A stretch of 64,000 nt of DNA from contig NC_092671.1 in assembly GCF_964355755.1 (NCBI RefSeq), forward strand, positions 37,899,304 through 37,963,303, given 5' to 3'. Below, piece after piece: positions 16,101 through 31,153 of this stretch; position 1 is the first letter of the stretch; the number at the start of each line of letters is the position of its first letter. The DNA comes from Antedon mediterranea (lineage: Eukaryota; Echinodermata; Crinoidea; Comatulida; Antedonidae). Both the position numbers and the translations under genes were made by a program. Below the pieces are notes generated by a model. The model had not been told where the DNA came from, did not search any database, and was given only the letters and a program-made list of their open reading frames with translations.

Positions 16101-19100
16101 ACTAACTGTATCACAAATTTCTTTGATTTATTTGTGTTTTTTTAATTGATAATGACTGAATAAATAGTAGGGCATACAAGAATACAGACACTACTGTAGT
16201 TACAATTGCAACTTGTTTTACCACAACACTACTACAGTAGTATTGTGTGGGTGTAGTATATCAAAGGTCAGTAATGTTGGGTTTTGGCCAAAATCTCTTT
16301 AGTCTGATTATTTAAACTCATTATAGACTTGGAAATTTAATATAATTTGAATTTTCGAGAATCATTCTGTGGATTTGGAAATATTAATTGATGGATTTTA
16401 TAAATTATTAGGTGTGTTTTTTTTCCAAAATATAAATGATAATTATTACTGAATGTTAGCTAAAGAACATTATTGATTACTGTAGAGTCTTAAAGAATAG
16501 AAAAGCATTGCATGTTTTATAAACATTAAATATTTTCACCTTGACATCTGAAAGCTAATTGACCTTTTAAAAGATTGTTTTTCTGTGTTGTCGTTGTCAA
16601 GTGTTGCATTTTGAATTGAGGAAGGAGGTGCAAAAAGCTTTAAAAACGTTTAAATTATTAGCAGGTTGTCCACACAAACTTTAGATGGTAGTAGTAATAG
16701 GGTGTGGAAACTCTAGGGTGTGGCAACTCTAGGGTATGGGTGTGCTATTGTTTGAACAAACAAGGGAGTTTACCTTTTTAACAATAGAGATCAGTGTCTT
16801 GCAATTATTCTCAATTACTAATTATATTTGTTAGGATTGATTTATCAGTGATAATCATTTCATTTCTGTGTTTAATACAAACATTAAGCTCTGTCTACTC
16901 TATCAAAATTTATGTGACAAAAAAATGTAAATTTGTAAACCAGTTTTACATACAGAATTTAAACCTTGGTGCTTCATGGCACATTTTGAAAGTTGAAAAG
17001 AAATTATTAAATTAAAGGCATTGGCCATTATCTCACCCTACAAAAAATGTAAATAATACATTTTCACTTTTTAAACTATAATTTCATATTTATTTTATTC
17101 CTTCACATGTGTGACTAATATACCATAATTCAATATTATGACAACTAAATACATTATAAGATCTTTTCTTTGTTATACAGTATTATAAAATACTATTGTA
17201 CAGACTGTAATGTTTGTTGTAACCACCAGTCTTTGTTTATTGTCCATATTGTTAGTTAATGATGAAATAACTACATAAAATGAATGAGTAGTATGCTATA
17301 GGAGTTTGTTTGTTTGTTTGTTTTATTAGTTTCTCCACACATTTTAAAATAAAAGATAAAAATTACAAATTAAAAATAAGAAAATTACAATAAACAAAAA
17401 AAACCTAAAAAATGTGCGGATGGAGGTCAAAATAAGTTGCGGACAACTTTAAGTCGTGACCACCAGTTAAAAAGGGTTAAAAATTTTAAAAAAAAGGAGT
17501 AACAGTCACTGTATACTTTCCACTTATCTGCCACTACCTACCACCAGCATAAATTTAACTATAATCATGTGTATTAAGAAAAATAAATGTTTATAAACCT
17601 AATAATATACTGTTAATTCATAATAAGAAAATAACGCTTAACAACGAACAATGTTTCGACTCCATCATGGGTTCATTATCAAGTGCAATGAAGAAATTGT
17701 AAAAAATAACTAATTATATAACACAAACCAAGGGTCAAAGTTTAAATAACAGAAGACCTATTGTCTAACGTCCTGTTAAATGAAAAACTTAGCTTACTGT
17801 TATCAAATTATCATTTTAACATACATTACTGTAGATATTTAAATACGATATATTAATAAAAGTGATTTGAACTTTTTTTTTAAATTCAACGATACTGGTT
17901 AGTAGTAATGTATGCAGTATTGAAGAATGTAACTGAACTTCAGACTGTTTGTTTAAACATTTTCCGGAAAACAGTTTACAGACAACAAAACAGAAATGAA
18001 ACCGAAATCAAGTTGTCATCCTAATTGTTTTTCTTGGTAATTAGCACTTATCAATCATTGTTTACTTTGATGGAGTAATTATTTTATACCGTGATGTCAT
18101 CAGATGAGTCATAGAGGGAGTATTTCCAAGTTACCTCCACCAATGTGTCGAAATTCTATTGTTTTCTAGTCAATAACCTTCCATCATATAAATATTAATA
18201 TTTGAATGATGACATCAAAATATGACTGTACAACAGGTTAGGGTACTATATGTGACCAAATCTACTTAACTGCTGTAAATTGTGAGGCATATTTTGCCTT
18301 GCTGTTAAAGTACATTAAAATATGACATCAGGTTACTAGGTTATTTAAAACTAAATAAATATTATATATGAATGCCGTATATGAAGGATACATAATAACA
18401 GGTTATTTACCTTTATCAATAAAAAAAATGTTGATTTAAAGAGTATAACCGTTGGCTTACATTACAATCAAATCAGTTGAGTTTACCAAGTTTTTTACTT
18501 GCACTCTTGGAAAATTGAAGTCTGTTTAAGCTTTAATCTTTTTACCTCCAGTTTACAGTAACAGTATGGGTGTGATTATGTGCTCTTAACTAACAACGCG
18601 ACACTGTTAAACAAATTGATTCTTGCTTTTAAAATTGAAAATGCTTCTAGGTATAAATTTATTGTTGTCTAGTTTGTGTCTAGCTTACTTGGATAAACTG
18701 ACATTGGCCTATTCTCTCCGAGAAGAGAGCTACAATACAACTCCAATATATACAAAATCTTACTCATTCCCTTGTTGTCCTAATCCTGTATGCTCATTTT
18801 ATAACTAAACTACCCATTTATTTTAATAGAAAATTATTTACAGTACATAATATTAATAATATTAATTTTATTGTTGGAAAACGGGAAGGTAAGCAGGATG
18901 TTTGTAGAATGGTGAACTATTATCTTGTTTTATGCAGGGAGTTAACAACTCCTTATTTTATGTAGGTGACATTTAATGATTGGTTCAATCTGGTGTAGGT
19001 TCACAGAGATAGATTACGTTCAAGAAGTCTTTAAAATACTGAAGAGAATAGAATTTAGACTGTTTAAACACTAGCCTCACTATTTTTTTAATTTTTTTAT

Positions 19101-22100
19101 ATTAACAATAAGTACGGTATACATTCAGTAATCACCATTCTAATCATTGCATTTTAACACTGTTTTTCTGTACTATCTGATTATTATCATTTGCCACACA
19201 TGGTGCAAGAAATCTTTAAAATAAGGGAATGGAATTTAGTCTGTTTTAACACTTGCCTCACTATTAATTTTTTTTAAATAAAAAATAAGTATACAGAGTA
19301 TAACAATAATAATACATTATACCATGTAACCCCATCCTAATCATTGCATTTTAACACCGTTTTTTCCGCACTATCTGATTATCATCTTATGCCACACATT
19401 AATAGGATTCTACTATCACTGTGTACACACTGTGTGTTTGCTATTTACATAGAAATCACTTATTATGCAGGAGTGAAGAAGAATTGATTAAACTACACAC
19501 AGTTTGATGAGTCATCAGTTACTGTGCTTCGCTAGACTGCCCCTGTCTGATGGACACCGTGTAAACTTACCAATGCTTGTGGTGTATATAGTACGATCTA
19601 ATCCACTTACATAAATATGGTGGTTATCCTACTCAGGAATGTTGACCCCTCCTTAAGTCTAGCTGAGTATCATCTTGGATTTAATTTCTTGAATATGTTT
19701 TATTTAATTCGATTTCTGTTGGCGATTTTTATAAGATTTTGAGTACAGTACCAAATTTTGAAATAAAACAATTTTAAAGATGTATTTCTATTGATTGCAC
19801 AAGACAACTCATTGACGTATGTATATTATTAAATAGGTCAAGGGTTGACCATATTGAGGTTTGTCAAAATTTCTGGAAACTATGCTGAAAAATTTGCTGA
19901 TGTGATAAATTTTGAAAATTCTGATAGATTACCTTATCATTTTATGTTCTGAATACTAATGAACCATTGAAGTGAGCCCTCTAGAGTTTGAAAAAAAGGA
20001 GCAAAACCCATGGGACTATGTTTGTATGTGTTCCACTATAGTGGAGTAAACAAAAAACAAACGGATGAATGTCTGTTGTCGCCATTGTCATTAGATTACA
20101 TAGATGTCTGTCTTTGTTTTTATTTATTTGGTTTATTTCGTCACAATATTTATGTTTGTTTATTTTGTTTGTTTGAAATACACTAATGTGTCTGTCTATG
20201 GAAGATTGAATTTACACTCTTCTCTGGTCTGTCAAACATAAATTGTGTCCATTTTCTGTCTAAAATTTAGTCAAATTTGTACTTTTTAAACTTTTTTTTG
20301 TGGGAATTGCGTTTGCAGTAAGCGGAAGTAAAACAATAATAACTGAACTAACAGCATTATGCAATAAATTATACAATAAAAGCTTGGTTAAAAGTTATTA
20401 TTTTACACGCTCTGTTTTCTGTCGGAATTAAATGCATTCAATCTTGCATGCTACTTTCAAACGTGCATTCTGATGTTGTGTTTGTATAGTGTCTGTAGTA
20501 TAATACTAGTAGTAACTCTGAAATCTATCAGATTTGGATTCACTTTTTAAGTTTTATTGGCATCCTGTAATTTATTCTGTTTACACTAAACATTAGTGGG
20601 AATGTGAACAATGTAAAATGAATGACAATGAAAATGAAACTCATTTGTTCTGTATTTCTGTGTACCTAATGTTTTACTGATGTCTGGTTTCTCTTATGCC
20701 ACAATCACCTTTAACCTTCATAAACACATTACGCTAGTCCGCTATAACAAACAAGCAAAACAAATGTAGATAGAATATAAACATTTCTAAATTATTGAAA
20801 CTTATTTTATTCTGTAATTCTAATAATTTTAAGGTAATGTTTTACTGATGTCTGGTTTCGTTTATGCCACAATATAACCTTTGACCTCCGTAAACACATT
20901 ACACTATACTCTACAAGCAAGCAAAGATAAAATATAAACATTTCTAAATTATTGAAACTCATTTTATTCTGTAATTCCTAATAATTTTAAGGTAATGTTT
21001 TACTGATGTCTGGTTTCGTTTATGCCACAATATAACCTTTGACCTCCGTAAACACATTACACTATACTCTACAAGCAAGCAAAGATAAAATATAAACATT
21101 TCTAAATTATTGAAACTCATCTTATTCTGTAATTCCTAATAATGTTAAGGTAATGTTTTAGTGATCATCTGGTTTCGTTTATGCCACAATATCACCTTTG
21201 ACCTCCGTAAACACATTGCACTCTAAAACAAGCAAGAAAGACAAATGTTGATAGAATATTCACATTTCAAAATTATTCTATGAATTAATATTTCCATAGG
21301 ATAACAAATATTCTCTACTTATTGATGTTTTAATTTAATGAGGTTGGATATGATTAAAATGACTCAACAGTAATATTACTTCTTAGAATATACAATGTGC
21401 ATTAATAAGGTTTATCGCAATTGCTTGATTTCACGAGGAACGTCATTGCACAATGCATGATGGGAAGGGTTTGGGAGCAATACTACTACCTAGTACCATG
21501 GAGGTATAGTACCATATAATGAAATTTTTTAATACTGGTGGAGGTGCTATTGCTCCCATCCTTCTCATCATGCGTCACTCATGCTGTTTGCGATAAACCT
21601 TATTATCAGGAAAGATTCTTAGCAAAAGAGCAATTCTGGCTTTATATGACATCTTAGCATTATAGTATTTGTGCATGAAGAGCAGTGTAAATAATCTTCT
21701 CAAGATCTTATTAAAATTTCTGAGAGATACTTTAATAACATAATGTATTGTATACTATGCAGTTGGGAAAGAGGTTATTATAATGTTCCTCTTAACACAC
21801 CACACTAATTATTGATCATTTTGCTTGTTAAACAAAATTAATGAGTTCATCATTTTATTGAATTATAAAAAATACTATATTTTTATTTTTTTAAATTTGA
21901 AAACCTAAAAATTATTTATACGTAGACCTTACTCTACCCAAAGGAATAACTCCTTGCTTTACTGTAGTCACATTGTATACTGCAGACCTTGTCTTTTGAG
22001 CGCGTGCGATCACTCGCCTAACACACTCCTAAACTACTCTTGAGGAGTGCGATTTACAACACGCTTAAATTTGGTAAACTTCTACAGTACACACGAAAAT

Positions 22101-25100
22101 ACAAACAGCACACCTACAGCACCCCTGAATGTATTGAGGAGTGCAAGTTGTAGCAAACCTATAATTTTCAAAAGACACTGTACACTAAAACATTTATTAG
22201 CATAATATATCATATTTTATGATGTTAGAAAAACCATTACAAACAGTCAATCATGACATCATCACAAGAGCTTGAACTGATAAGTTAAATGTAAAACAAC
22301 AATTGACCAATCAAAGTAATGCAATGACAAACATATTGACTAATCAAAGGTCAGATAACATACATAATGCTGTGAATGTTTATTGACCAATCAATCATGT
22401 TAAATGATATATTCTACAGGTCAAAGTTCATGAAGTATTATTAATGATCGATCAAAGATTTATTTATACCATGAAATAAAAACTTCACAAAGAGTGAAAA
22501 TTATTTCTAAGGGTAGTTGATTTGTCTTTCACCAAAAGGAATTATAAATGTCGATTTATACAGGTAAGCCCAATAATATACATTTATATACAAATTAATT
22601 AAATCTGGAATGAATTAATGAAGATGAAAGGTAGAAAATTATGACAAGCAAAATTGTTCATGTTTGAACGTTGTATGTAAGTAGGGCTGTTTTATGATTT
22701 CAGTACAAACAACACCAACATGGTAACATATCCATATACGTCATTGTAAATCTCTTAAGCAATTCAAGTCACTTCTAAAATCTCGCCTTTTTCAATCATT
22801 CTTGTTGGTCTTTTAGCTCTGTGATAAATAGTGCTTTATCAAAGTTAATGTTATGAACATACTGTAAAATATTAGGAGTTTTTTGGAAACCAGTGGAAGG
22901 ACCAGGGAGTTGTAATAACAACTCCCTGTAAGGACATAGTCCTAAGGCCAAAATTGACTGCTAAAAAAAAAAATATTTATTACAGTAAACAGTGACTGTC
23001 TAAACTTTTATACTACAGATTATAGAATCACAGGTAGTTTTATAATTAATCCATGATTTAACCTAATTTCTGCATCGATAATAAAATAAAATGTTGATAT
23101 TTATCTTGGATTTGGTGCACAAACCATGGATTAGTAGACATGACATCCGTCTTCACAATCATCAGCTTATTGCAAAGTTGATTAGTTTAATTTGGAACTT
23201 TTATTTTTATCGGAAGCTCACAAATTTAATCCGTAGTTAACACTGAATTTTGTCTAAATTCTGCCGCTTTTTGTCCAATACAAACACTAAATGTAACGCA
23301 AGGACGTAAACGCAACGATTGTGATTGGTCAATTCACTTGCGTTGCGTTACGTTCTAGTGGGAACCAAGCTTCAAGGTTCATCTTGCTGTAGCCTGTGTC
23401 ATACCAACATTAAAGGTGTTGGTCAATTTTGTGCCTAGCTTACCTGGATAAACCGAAAAATGCCATAAAATTCTAATCAAAAAGTAGAGAATTTATTGAA
23501 CACCCCTCTCCATAAATGGTGCAGTCCACATTTTATGCAAATAATTCATTTTAAATAATATCTTGAGATCTGTGATGTTTACAGAAGATTATTATTTTGG
23601 ATTCACAATAATCTTAAAGTTAATTACACTTACGGATGCCGGCTATTTCGAGAGCATTACCGAATATTTCCTACTTCAAGATTTCCTACGATCTATGTAG
23701 GTGATGTCATATATTTATATTATTTAGCTCATATCCTTAATTTAAGCTTATCCAAGATCTTATAATCTTAAGCTCTGTCTACACTATCAAACTAATTTGA
23801 TAACAAATGTGTGATGTGCACATCAAATTTTTTTGTCACCTAAAGTTTGATAGTGTAGACAAGGCTGTATATACTAATAATGTTAATTGTTATATGATTA
23901 TGTAGGCCGCTACCGTAATTGTTGAAAGTGGGGCCTAGGGAGCAAATTTGTATGTATGTATGTATTCCTGTTGAGTGTCATGATGACATCATCTAATGTT
24001 AAAATGGTCACAAAAGAAAGAAGGAGGTTCGACCAATCCTCCCCTCAAGCCCTTATCAAGTTTACATAAAAGAACAATTAAGGCTAAACAGTCAAAACTG
24101 ATAAAGAACATACCAATAACGGGTTTATTTCTATTGTTTTGTGTTAAATCTTTTATACAATAGCCCTGTACTTTACTACTGAGGGTCCTCTTTAACAATA
24201 ACCACTTTGTTTAAAACAAAAAGAAAGAGGAATCTTTTGACTGCTGGTATTGTGTTGCTATTATTTGAAGGTTAACAAGAAGGTCGAAGTTCTGATTACT
24301 GACACACCAGCTCCACTGATAAACCCAGCTTTGTTGTGGTTGTGAATATAAAACCATGAAACTACCAGAAGTGGTTTTCAATCCCGTGACCTCCACGGTC
24401 ATATTTTACAGTTTTAATAACACTTCATATTAAACCTGGATTCATTCATGTAGGAGTGTTTATTCCATCTGGATGCTAAATTTTTATTACTCTATTAAAA
24501 TCTCAATGAATATATTTTATAAGGAATAGCACGTGGAAAATTAACATAGTGGATTTATTATTTTGATAAGGAGTTTTTTTTAAACTGATAAACATGGTTA
24601 GATCAGGTATGTTTTTGATTTATTCTCTTTTGTTTGGTTTTCAACAGTATAACTACTGTATACAGTAGTAAGACGATTACATCTCTTTGTTGCTTTTAAA
24701 AAATATTCGTCTATTGTGTAATACAATGGATAATTGTGTGACAAATTTATATTGGCAAACTACTATATTAAGAACAAAAAAATATTAATATTTTTAGTAT
24801 TTTTATTAAGGGATACTATACAAATCTAATAACAAAGATTACTTAAATAATGTTTTTACTACTAAAACAAACTGTAAACTACTAACTACAGTAAAATTAA
24901 AAGAAATTGGTTTTTTACATAAAATCTACAGTTTGTCTATCAAATATTATGATTCTAGTGATACATATTATTATATACAGTAATTAAAACAATACAATAC
25001 TATATTGTTATTGGGTATCTGACCAGTTTGGCGACTCCCAGTTTGCCGACTCCGGTTTGGCGACTCCCAGTTTGCCGACTCCCAGTTTGCCGACTGGCTA

Positions 25101-28100
25101 TGTAAATGGTGTATGAAATAGCCTAGAGGAAAACCTACATTGCCGACAATAATAAAACTATGAACAATCATACTTTAATCAATGTTATTGTTAGTATTAC
25201 AATACAACCAAATGTTATATGAATTAATAGTTATATTAAACTGTTCAAAATAGCAATATAATATTTTGTTTGCATAATAATTTTTATACAAAATTTAACA
25301 TGTAATTGTATTGTACAACTGTAAAGTGGTAACCTACATTGCTTACAATATGAAAAATCATACTTTATTCAATGTTATTGTTAGTATTACAATACAACCA
25401 AATGTTATATGAATTAATAGTTATATTAAACTGTTCAAAATAGCAATATAATATTTTGTGTGCATAATAATTTATAAACAAAATTTAACATGTATTAATT
25501 GTATTGTACAACTGTAAAATGGAACTGTACTAATAATTACTAAAAACTAAACTAAAGCAAACATAAACAAAACTCTTTACTTTCGTTACAAAACGCATTG
25601 TCTATTTCTGAGATATTCTGCTTTTTCTATTTCCTGCGAGTTTTAAAAAAAACAACCTAAAACACATGAATGTCAATGTTGTATGAACAAATAGCATGTA
25701 TGATTAGTGGGCATGTCATTACCAAAGGTCATTAAGAAAGGTCAAGGGGAATCATAAAGCTTTTTGATGGTGTAAACATAAATGCTAAACAATCAGTAAA
25801 ATGATTATCAAACAAATAAAACAATGTTATGGGTGTGTCAGTAAAGATTTGATTTTTATTACTGGCAGCAATATTAGTAACTGTTTAGTTTTTTCTTTAT
25901 TTTCAAAAATGTATGCAGGAAAATGTTTTTTCAAACTTACACAGACATTAGTTGTACTCCGTCAACGATCCCGGACACCTTTGGGCTGGCCTAATAATTA
26001 ATATGTCTGGTTTTCAGTTTTCAAAACACCAAGGTATCTTCGGTAATAGAAACCATTGATTAAAGTATGATTTTTCATATACATACATACATATATTTCA
26101 AATACGTACAAACAATTTTCCATGAGACTTGGACCCTTGTGTAAAAGTAAATTATATGCAACTGAATAAATTGTATGGCATTGCTACTCCTTTTAATGAA
26201 AACGTTTTCTTTGTCCACATTGACAACAAAAGAATAACAAAGTGCAACTCTGTGTCATTTCATTTCTTATATGATTACATAGATTTAATGACAAAAGAGT
26301 CTAAACGACGGCAAAAGACTTTATTCGCAAAGAGTAAGGGATTGTCTCCCGCTGGCTGACGTGGGTCTTTAGAGGGCCTAATCCAAATTTCCTCAGTGTC
26401 CAGTTTTAGCTTGAGGACCAGTATTACATACAGTATATCATTATATAACAATTAACATAAGTTGAAAATATTATGAAATAGTAAACTGTTGTTTTTTGGA
26501 TTCGAACCCACAACTTCCATATCAGGTTTCTACCTGTAGACCACCGAACTGTTTCCAAAAAGCTGTAGACATGGCGTCAATGAAATCTGTTTTTTTAGTT
26601 TGTTATTAATAATTATGGAATGTTAATTAATTTAAACTTTTTACCAATTTTGATGTTAAAATTGTGAGATATTTTCTTTTAATGCAATCAGAACGGTCAA
26701 TTCAGAAGCAGTATGGTAAATGACCTTTGCTAGAATTCACTTCCTGTTTGACATGATGAATCTATTCTCTATTCTCGGATGTTGTGTCTGCATGTATCTA
26801 TGTGGTGTTTATATGTTTGCTTGTGTTTAGTAGGCACATTTCTATTGCATGTCAACAGACTAAAGCTCTGTCCACACTATCAAACTAGTTTGACAAAAAA
26901 GTGTGATTTTTGTCGCATAAAGTTTTATAGTGTAGACAGAGCCTAACAAGACAAGACAAGTAATACTACATCCTATATTTAAAAAAAATATTGTATTATT
27001 ACTTTCAATTATTAAACGTGTGTTTTTATTTTTATTGAAGTTCTGCATGTATATCATCTTGATTTTCACTAGTATTCTTATCTGTTGCACCCACCTTACT
27101 TTTTAATCTGTTAAGCTCTGTCTATGTGCCTAATATAGCAGTGATATGCCCAAATATGGTAGTGATATGACATCATCATGTCCATATAGTCACATCAACC
27201 CTAAAAACTCCCTGGTCACATCACACTTTTTTTGTCACATAAAGTTTGATAGTGTAGACAGAGCTTTAAATTTGGTATTATTTTCTGTTGATTGTTCAGG
27301 ACTTAGAGGCACCCTTTGCGCTATATAAATTGAACCCGAATTATTATTATTACTACCATATTAATATTATTATTAATATACTGTACTTTAGTTTACAAAG
27401 TTTCGTACTACCTTCCATTTTGTTTGTGTTGCTGTACGTGCAAATGTGACAAAAGCTGTCAATAAGCATCGCAAGCGTATTACAGTATTGTTCATTTTTA
27501 AGACAGATCTCACAAAGGCCTTGCTTCTCAAAGTAGTAACACAATATTGAAATAATCCTTGGCTAAACCACATAATTAAGTTTCATAAATTTACAAATGC
27601 GGACAGCGAAGTCTTTGTTCAAATACAGATGTTCCACTTGACAAATCAAAAAGTTCAATTCTAGTTTGTCCAAAAAAAACACCAAATTCTGTGTTCATAT
27701 TAATTTGAATGTAGGCTTAAGGCTATTGTACACCTAAATTAAAGAGTTTTTTCAGGCATATGGCCTTTCTATCTAATATGAATCCAAACCTTACTATAGT
27801 ATATATTTTTATTGTAAAATCATTTTTCTAATCAGTTTCAGGATAGGAACAGGATTAGGAAGTAAGTAAATTATCCACAAATTAATATCCTCACTGAATT
27901 AATAACAAAGAGTCAATACCAATATTATTTTAGGGTGTCGCGTTATAAATAGTAATCAGTATTTCTTATATTCAGAATAAAAATATGTAATTCGGATCAT
28001 TTCATAGTGTATTTTAGTATAGTTTTGATACAGTATAGTTTCAATTTCGCCATTTCAATAAATTGATGTTTTCAGCGACTGTGGAAAATTAACAATTCCT

Positions 28101-31100
28101 TTCCAATTATGGTCTAGGCCAATTAAACTTTGAAGGTCTGTTTTAGTTGTCTTCCTTTCAATGAATTTTATAAGTGTTCAGTACTATGGTTTGTTTGGGA
28201 CGGTGTATTCTGATTGGATTGGTTCAGGGCATATATTTAGGGTATGTTCAGAGTTATGCTTTCGTATCGCAAGCATTGTCATATTATAATTAGCGTCATA
28301 ACACTCAGCAAAATGTTCAGATTTGCTTAACTAACACTTTCGTTTCAAACTGAAGTGTAACCGATTTGGGAGAACATCTGTCATGTAAGAGTAAATGTTA
28401 TTGGTTAGAGGTAAAAATCGTTGATGACTTTTGTATTGTAAGCGGCGTTCACGAATCTTGTACCTTGAGCTGTTGTAACGAACAAAAGATCAGAGTCGTA
28501 CGAGGTGGCTTAAGTTCCACTAATCTTTTCTTCGTTCAGACCTACTGTATGGAGTTGTACTCGGCATACAATACGAAAGCATAACTCTGTAGGTCTGAAC
28601 AGGCCCTTAAACTTTTGAGAATAGTAATTTATGGTTGTTGTGACATTCATGATTACTTGTCTCTTGTCAGGTGTTGTAGTCATTAAAAATTGTCACTTTA
28701 CTCATTTGAACTTTACAAGGCTTGTCTGCAACATACTTTGTCTTGTATGGTAACACTACAGTTAGTTAACATTAAGTATTTCGTAAGGAGCTTAGGGAAA
28801 CTACAGGCTACAATACGGTAGGATTAATAATTGTAATAGGAAGAAAAAAAATGCAAATTATGGCATTTATTAATGACAAGAAGTTTTAGGTTGTGTTTTG
28901 CATTGTATCTTCTGTCTCTCTAATTTTTTTTTCGGTTTATCATAAAAAAAACTTATTTCAACTTTCAATTCTTTTTCCATTATGCTACTCACCTTATGAT
29001 AGTCCGAATCCTGTGGCCGTATTCACCATTCACACTTAGGCTAAAGAAAACATCCTTAAATTTTTAAAACAAATTTCCTATCTAAGTGAATACAATTTAA
29101 GGGAAATACTTAAATATTTATTGAGTTAAGTGAAATACTTATTATTTAAGGGAAATATCTCACTTAAGTGTGATTTGTGAATACAGCCACTGTACACTAG
29201 TCTCTCATATAAAGGCGTAAAATGCATCACAAACTATCAAATTTCTTTTATTAAACTTTTTCTTTTTTTATATGTGCTTTTTATAGCAAAATGTAAAATA
29301 CTGTATTTCAATCAATACATAATTTATTCTTAAACAGGAACAAAAATATTTTTAAAGGATTGGTAATAAAATTGAGACATACGACACATGGAATTAAAGT
29401 AATAATTTTATTTAAATTTTAAAATATTTGCCTTGTTTTTATCCCGCCAGTTCAAGAGCAAGTTGCAGCCCAACGTAAACAGCGCCGCACAAGAAGACGG
29501 AGGGACGATGATGGCGATGTTGACAGATTTAGATCAGGTAAAATAATACTGATATATGAAAACTAGGATAATATGAAATAACTTTATAAAATAAAGAAAT
29601 TTTCTCTAAAAAATAAATTTAAGTTATACGACACTGGCAGTGGCAGAATCCCAAATAGTATGCATTGTAATGTAATATTTCTCATGATCTCATAATATGA
29701 AGAGTGATTTAGAAAAGTGAAAATGTAAGTGACTCGTATAGAAATTAAACAAAAGAGCGTTGTACTGCAAATCACTCAACCGTATCATGCCTCTTACACA
29801 CATATCCACAAATTATTCCCATTACAATCTGTAAAATGCCAGTTTTCGTTCATTTCAAGACATAAATCTAATGAAAATTTTAATGATTTTAGGATTATTT
29901 TTCATCATTAAGATTTGATGATACGTATAATTAGTTATAAAGCAAATTAGCAAAGGTAAATTAGCATATTTTATACGAGGTGGCTGAGTAACGCAGGCTA
30001 CTGTGAACTTGACTTCACACCGTTATATTGTTCAATTATTCCATTCTGATTCACTTATTCATCACCCTTGCATATTTTTACACAAAGATTCTATACTTTA
30101 TGGATTATAGCCTTTATAAATGAACTAAACAGATTTTAAAGGAGCAGTCGCCAGATTTCACATAACAAACGTAATTCATAAAAAAAGAATATCATTTTAT
30201 CCAATATAAATTATAATTTTTTTTAATGATTAACATTTGAATTATTGGTTACTTCTTTTTGGCTTTTTTAAATAGTTTTTGATTAATAATTGTTAAAGAA
30301 ATGTTAAAGGTGTGTACATGTTCTGTACTGTCCCTTTAAACCTTTTGAGTTTAGTCATGCTTAAAATCTGCTAGATTTCACTCTGTTTATTTTTCATTAG
30401 TATTTAGGAATTGAATTTAAAAAGTCTTAAGTATTGTAAATCACTTGCCATAACTAGCATAGTAGGCCTAGTGGTTAAAGGAACAAGGGTATATCAGCAT
30501 TTGGGAGTATGTGTATCACTTTTTTACATATTGGATATTATTACTAAATGATGTCGAGAGGTTCTTCTGAAGTTTGATCTTCTAAAAGTATGTTTTGTAT
30601 AGTAACAGATTATTGTAGAGATTAAACATCGGGCATAGTACAGTAGAGGTATAATGATAGAGCTATAAAATTAGGTATAATTAAAGGCCTACCACATGAA
30701 AGTCTATCATTATTTAAGAATTTTCTGTGTATTGAAGTCTGATCTTGTAATAGTATGTTTAGTTGTATAGTAACAGAAAATTGTATAGAGTAGAGGTATA
30801 AGGCATAGGACATAGAAGTCTATCCTTATTTAAAGAATTTGCTGTGAATTGAAGTCTGATCTTGTAAAAGTATGTTTAGTAGTATAGTAACAGAAAATTT
30901 GATTTAATTAGAGATTAACATAGGGCCTACCACATGAAAGTCTACAGGATAGTCTATTTTTATTTAAAGATTTTGCGGTGAATAACTTGATTATGTAATT
31001 GAATTAATTGATTGATTGATTGTTTTTCAGATGTAAGAGAAGAAGCAGTAAGAGCTGCCCTAGCAAGACACAGTGAGATTCAACTACCAATGCCAATGCC

Positions 31101-31153
31101 ATCTAAACGACAGTCATTTCACTCGAGCCATGTGCCAATCGAAACACCACCGG
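10106..31153 (+). CDS. DIP2: DIP2 exons 1-4: DMAP1-binding domain
   Basis: Exons 10106-10190, 15564-15635, 29451-29537 and 31031-31153 encode residues 1-122. Exon 1 (LPAPIKEKLAELEQEW) and exon 2 (DITDKGFEKKKTKLLAPY) form the helical DMAP1-binding module. Exon 3 is very basic (QRKQRRTRRRRDDDGDV). Exon 4 holds VREEAVRAALARHSE and the conserved MPMPSKRQS. Every junction is phase 1. Confidence 0.95.

Larger units (their letters stand above)
15636..29450 (+). other. DIP2 intron 2 (13.8 kb)
   Basis: The largest intron. No ORF resembles a protein. It holds family-A copies 4-7, families B (partial), G, H and E, tandem duplications at 19020-19400, 20665-21270 and 25130-25520, a short 15-16-bp repeat cluster at 25026-25095, LINE tails at 17300-17420 and 27305-27355, and a tRNA-like fragment near 26495. 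Stretches between are AT-rich without visible structure. Confidence 0.6.
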
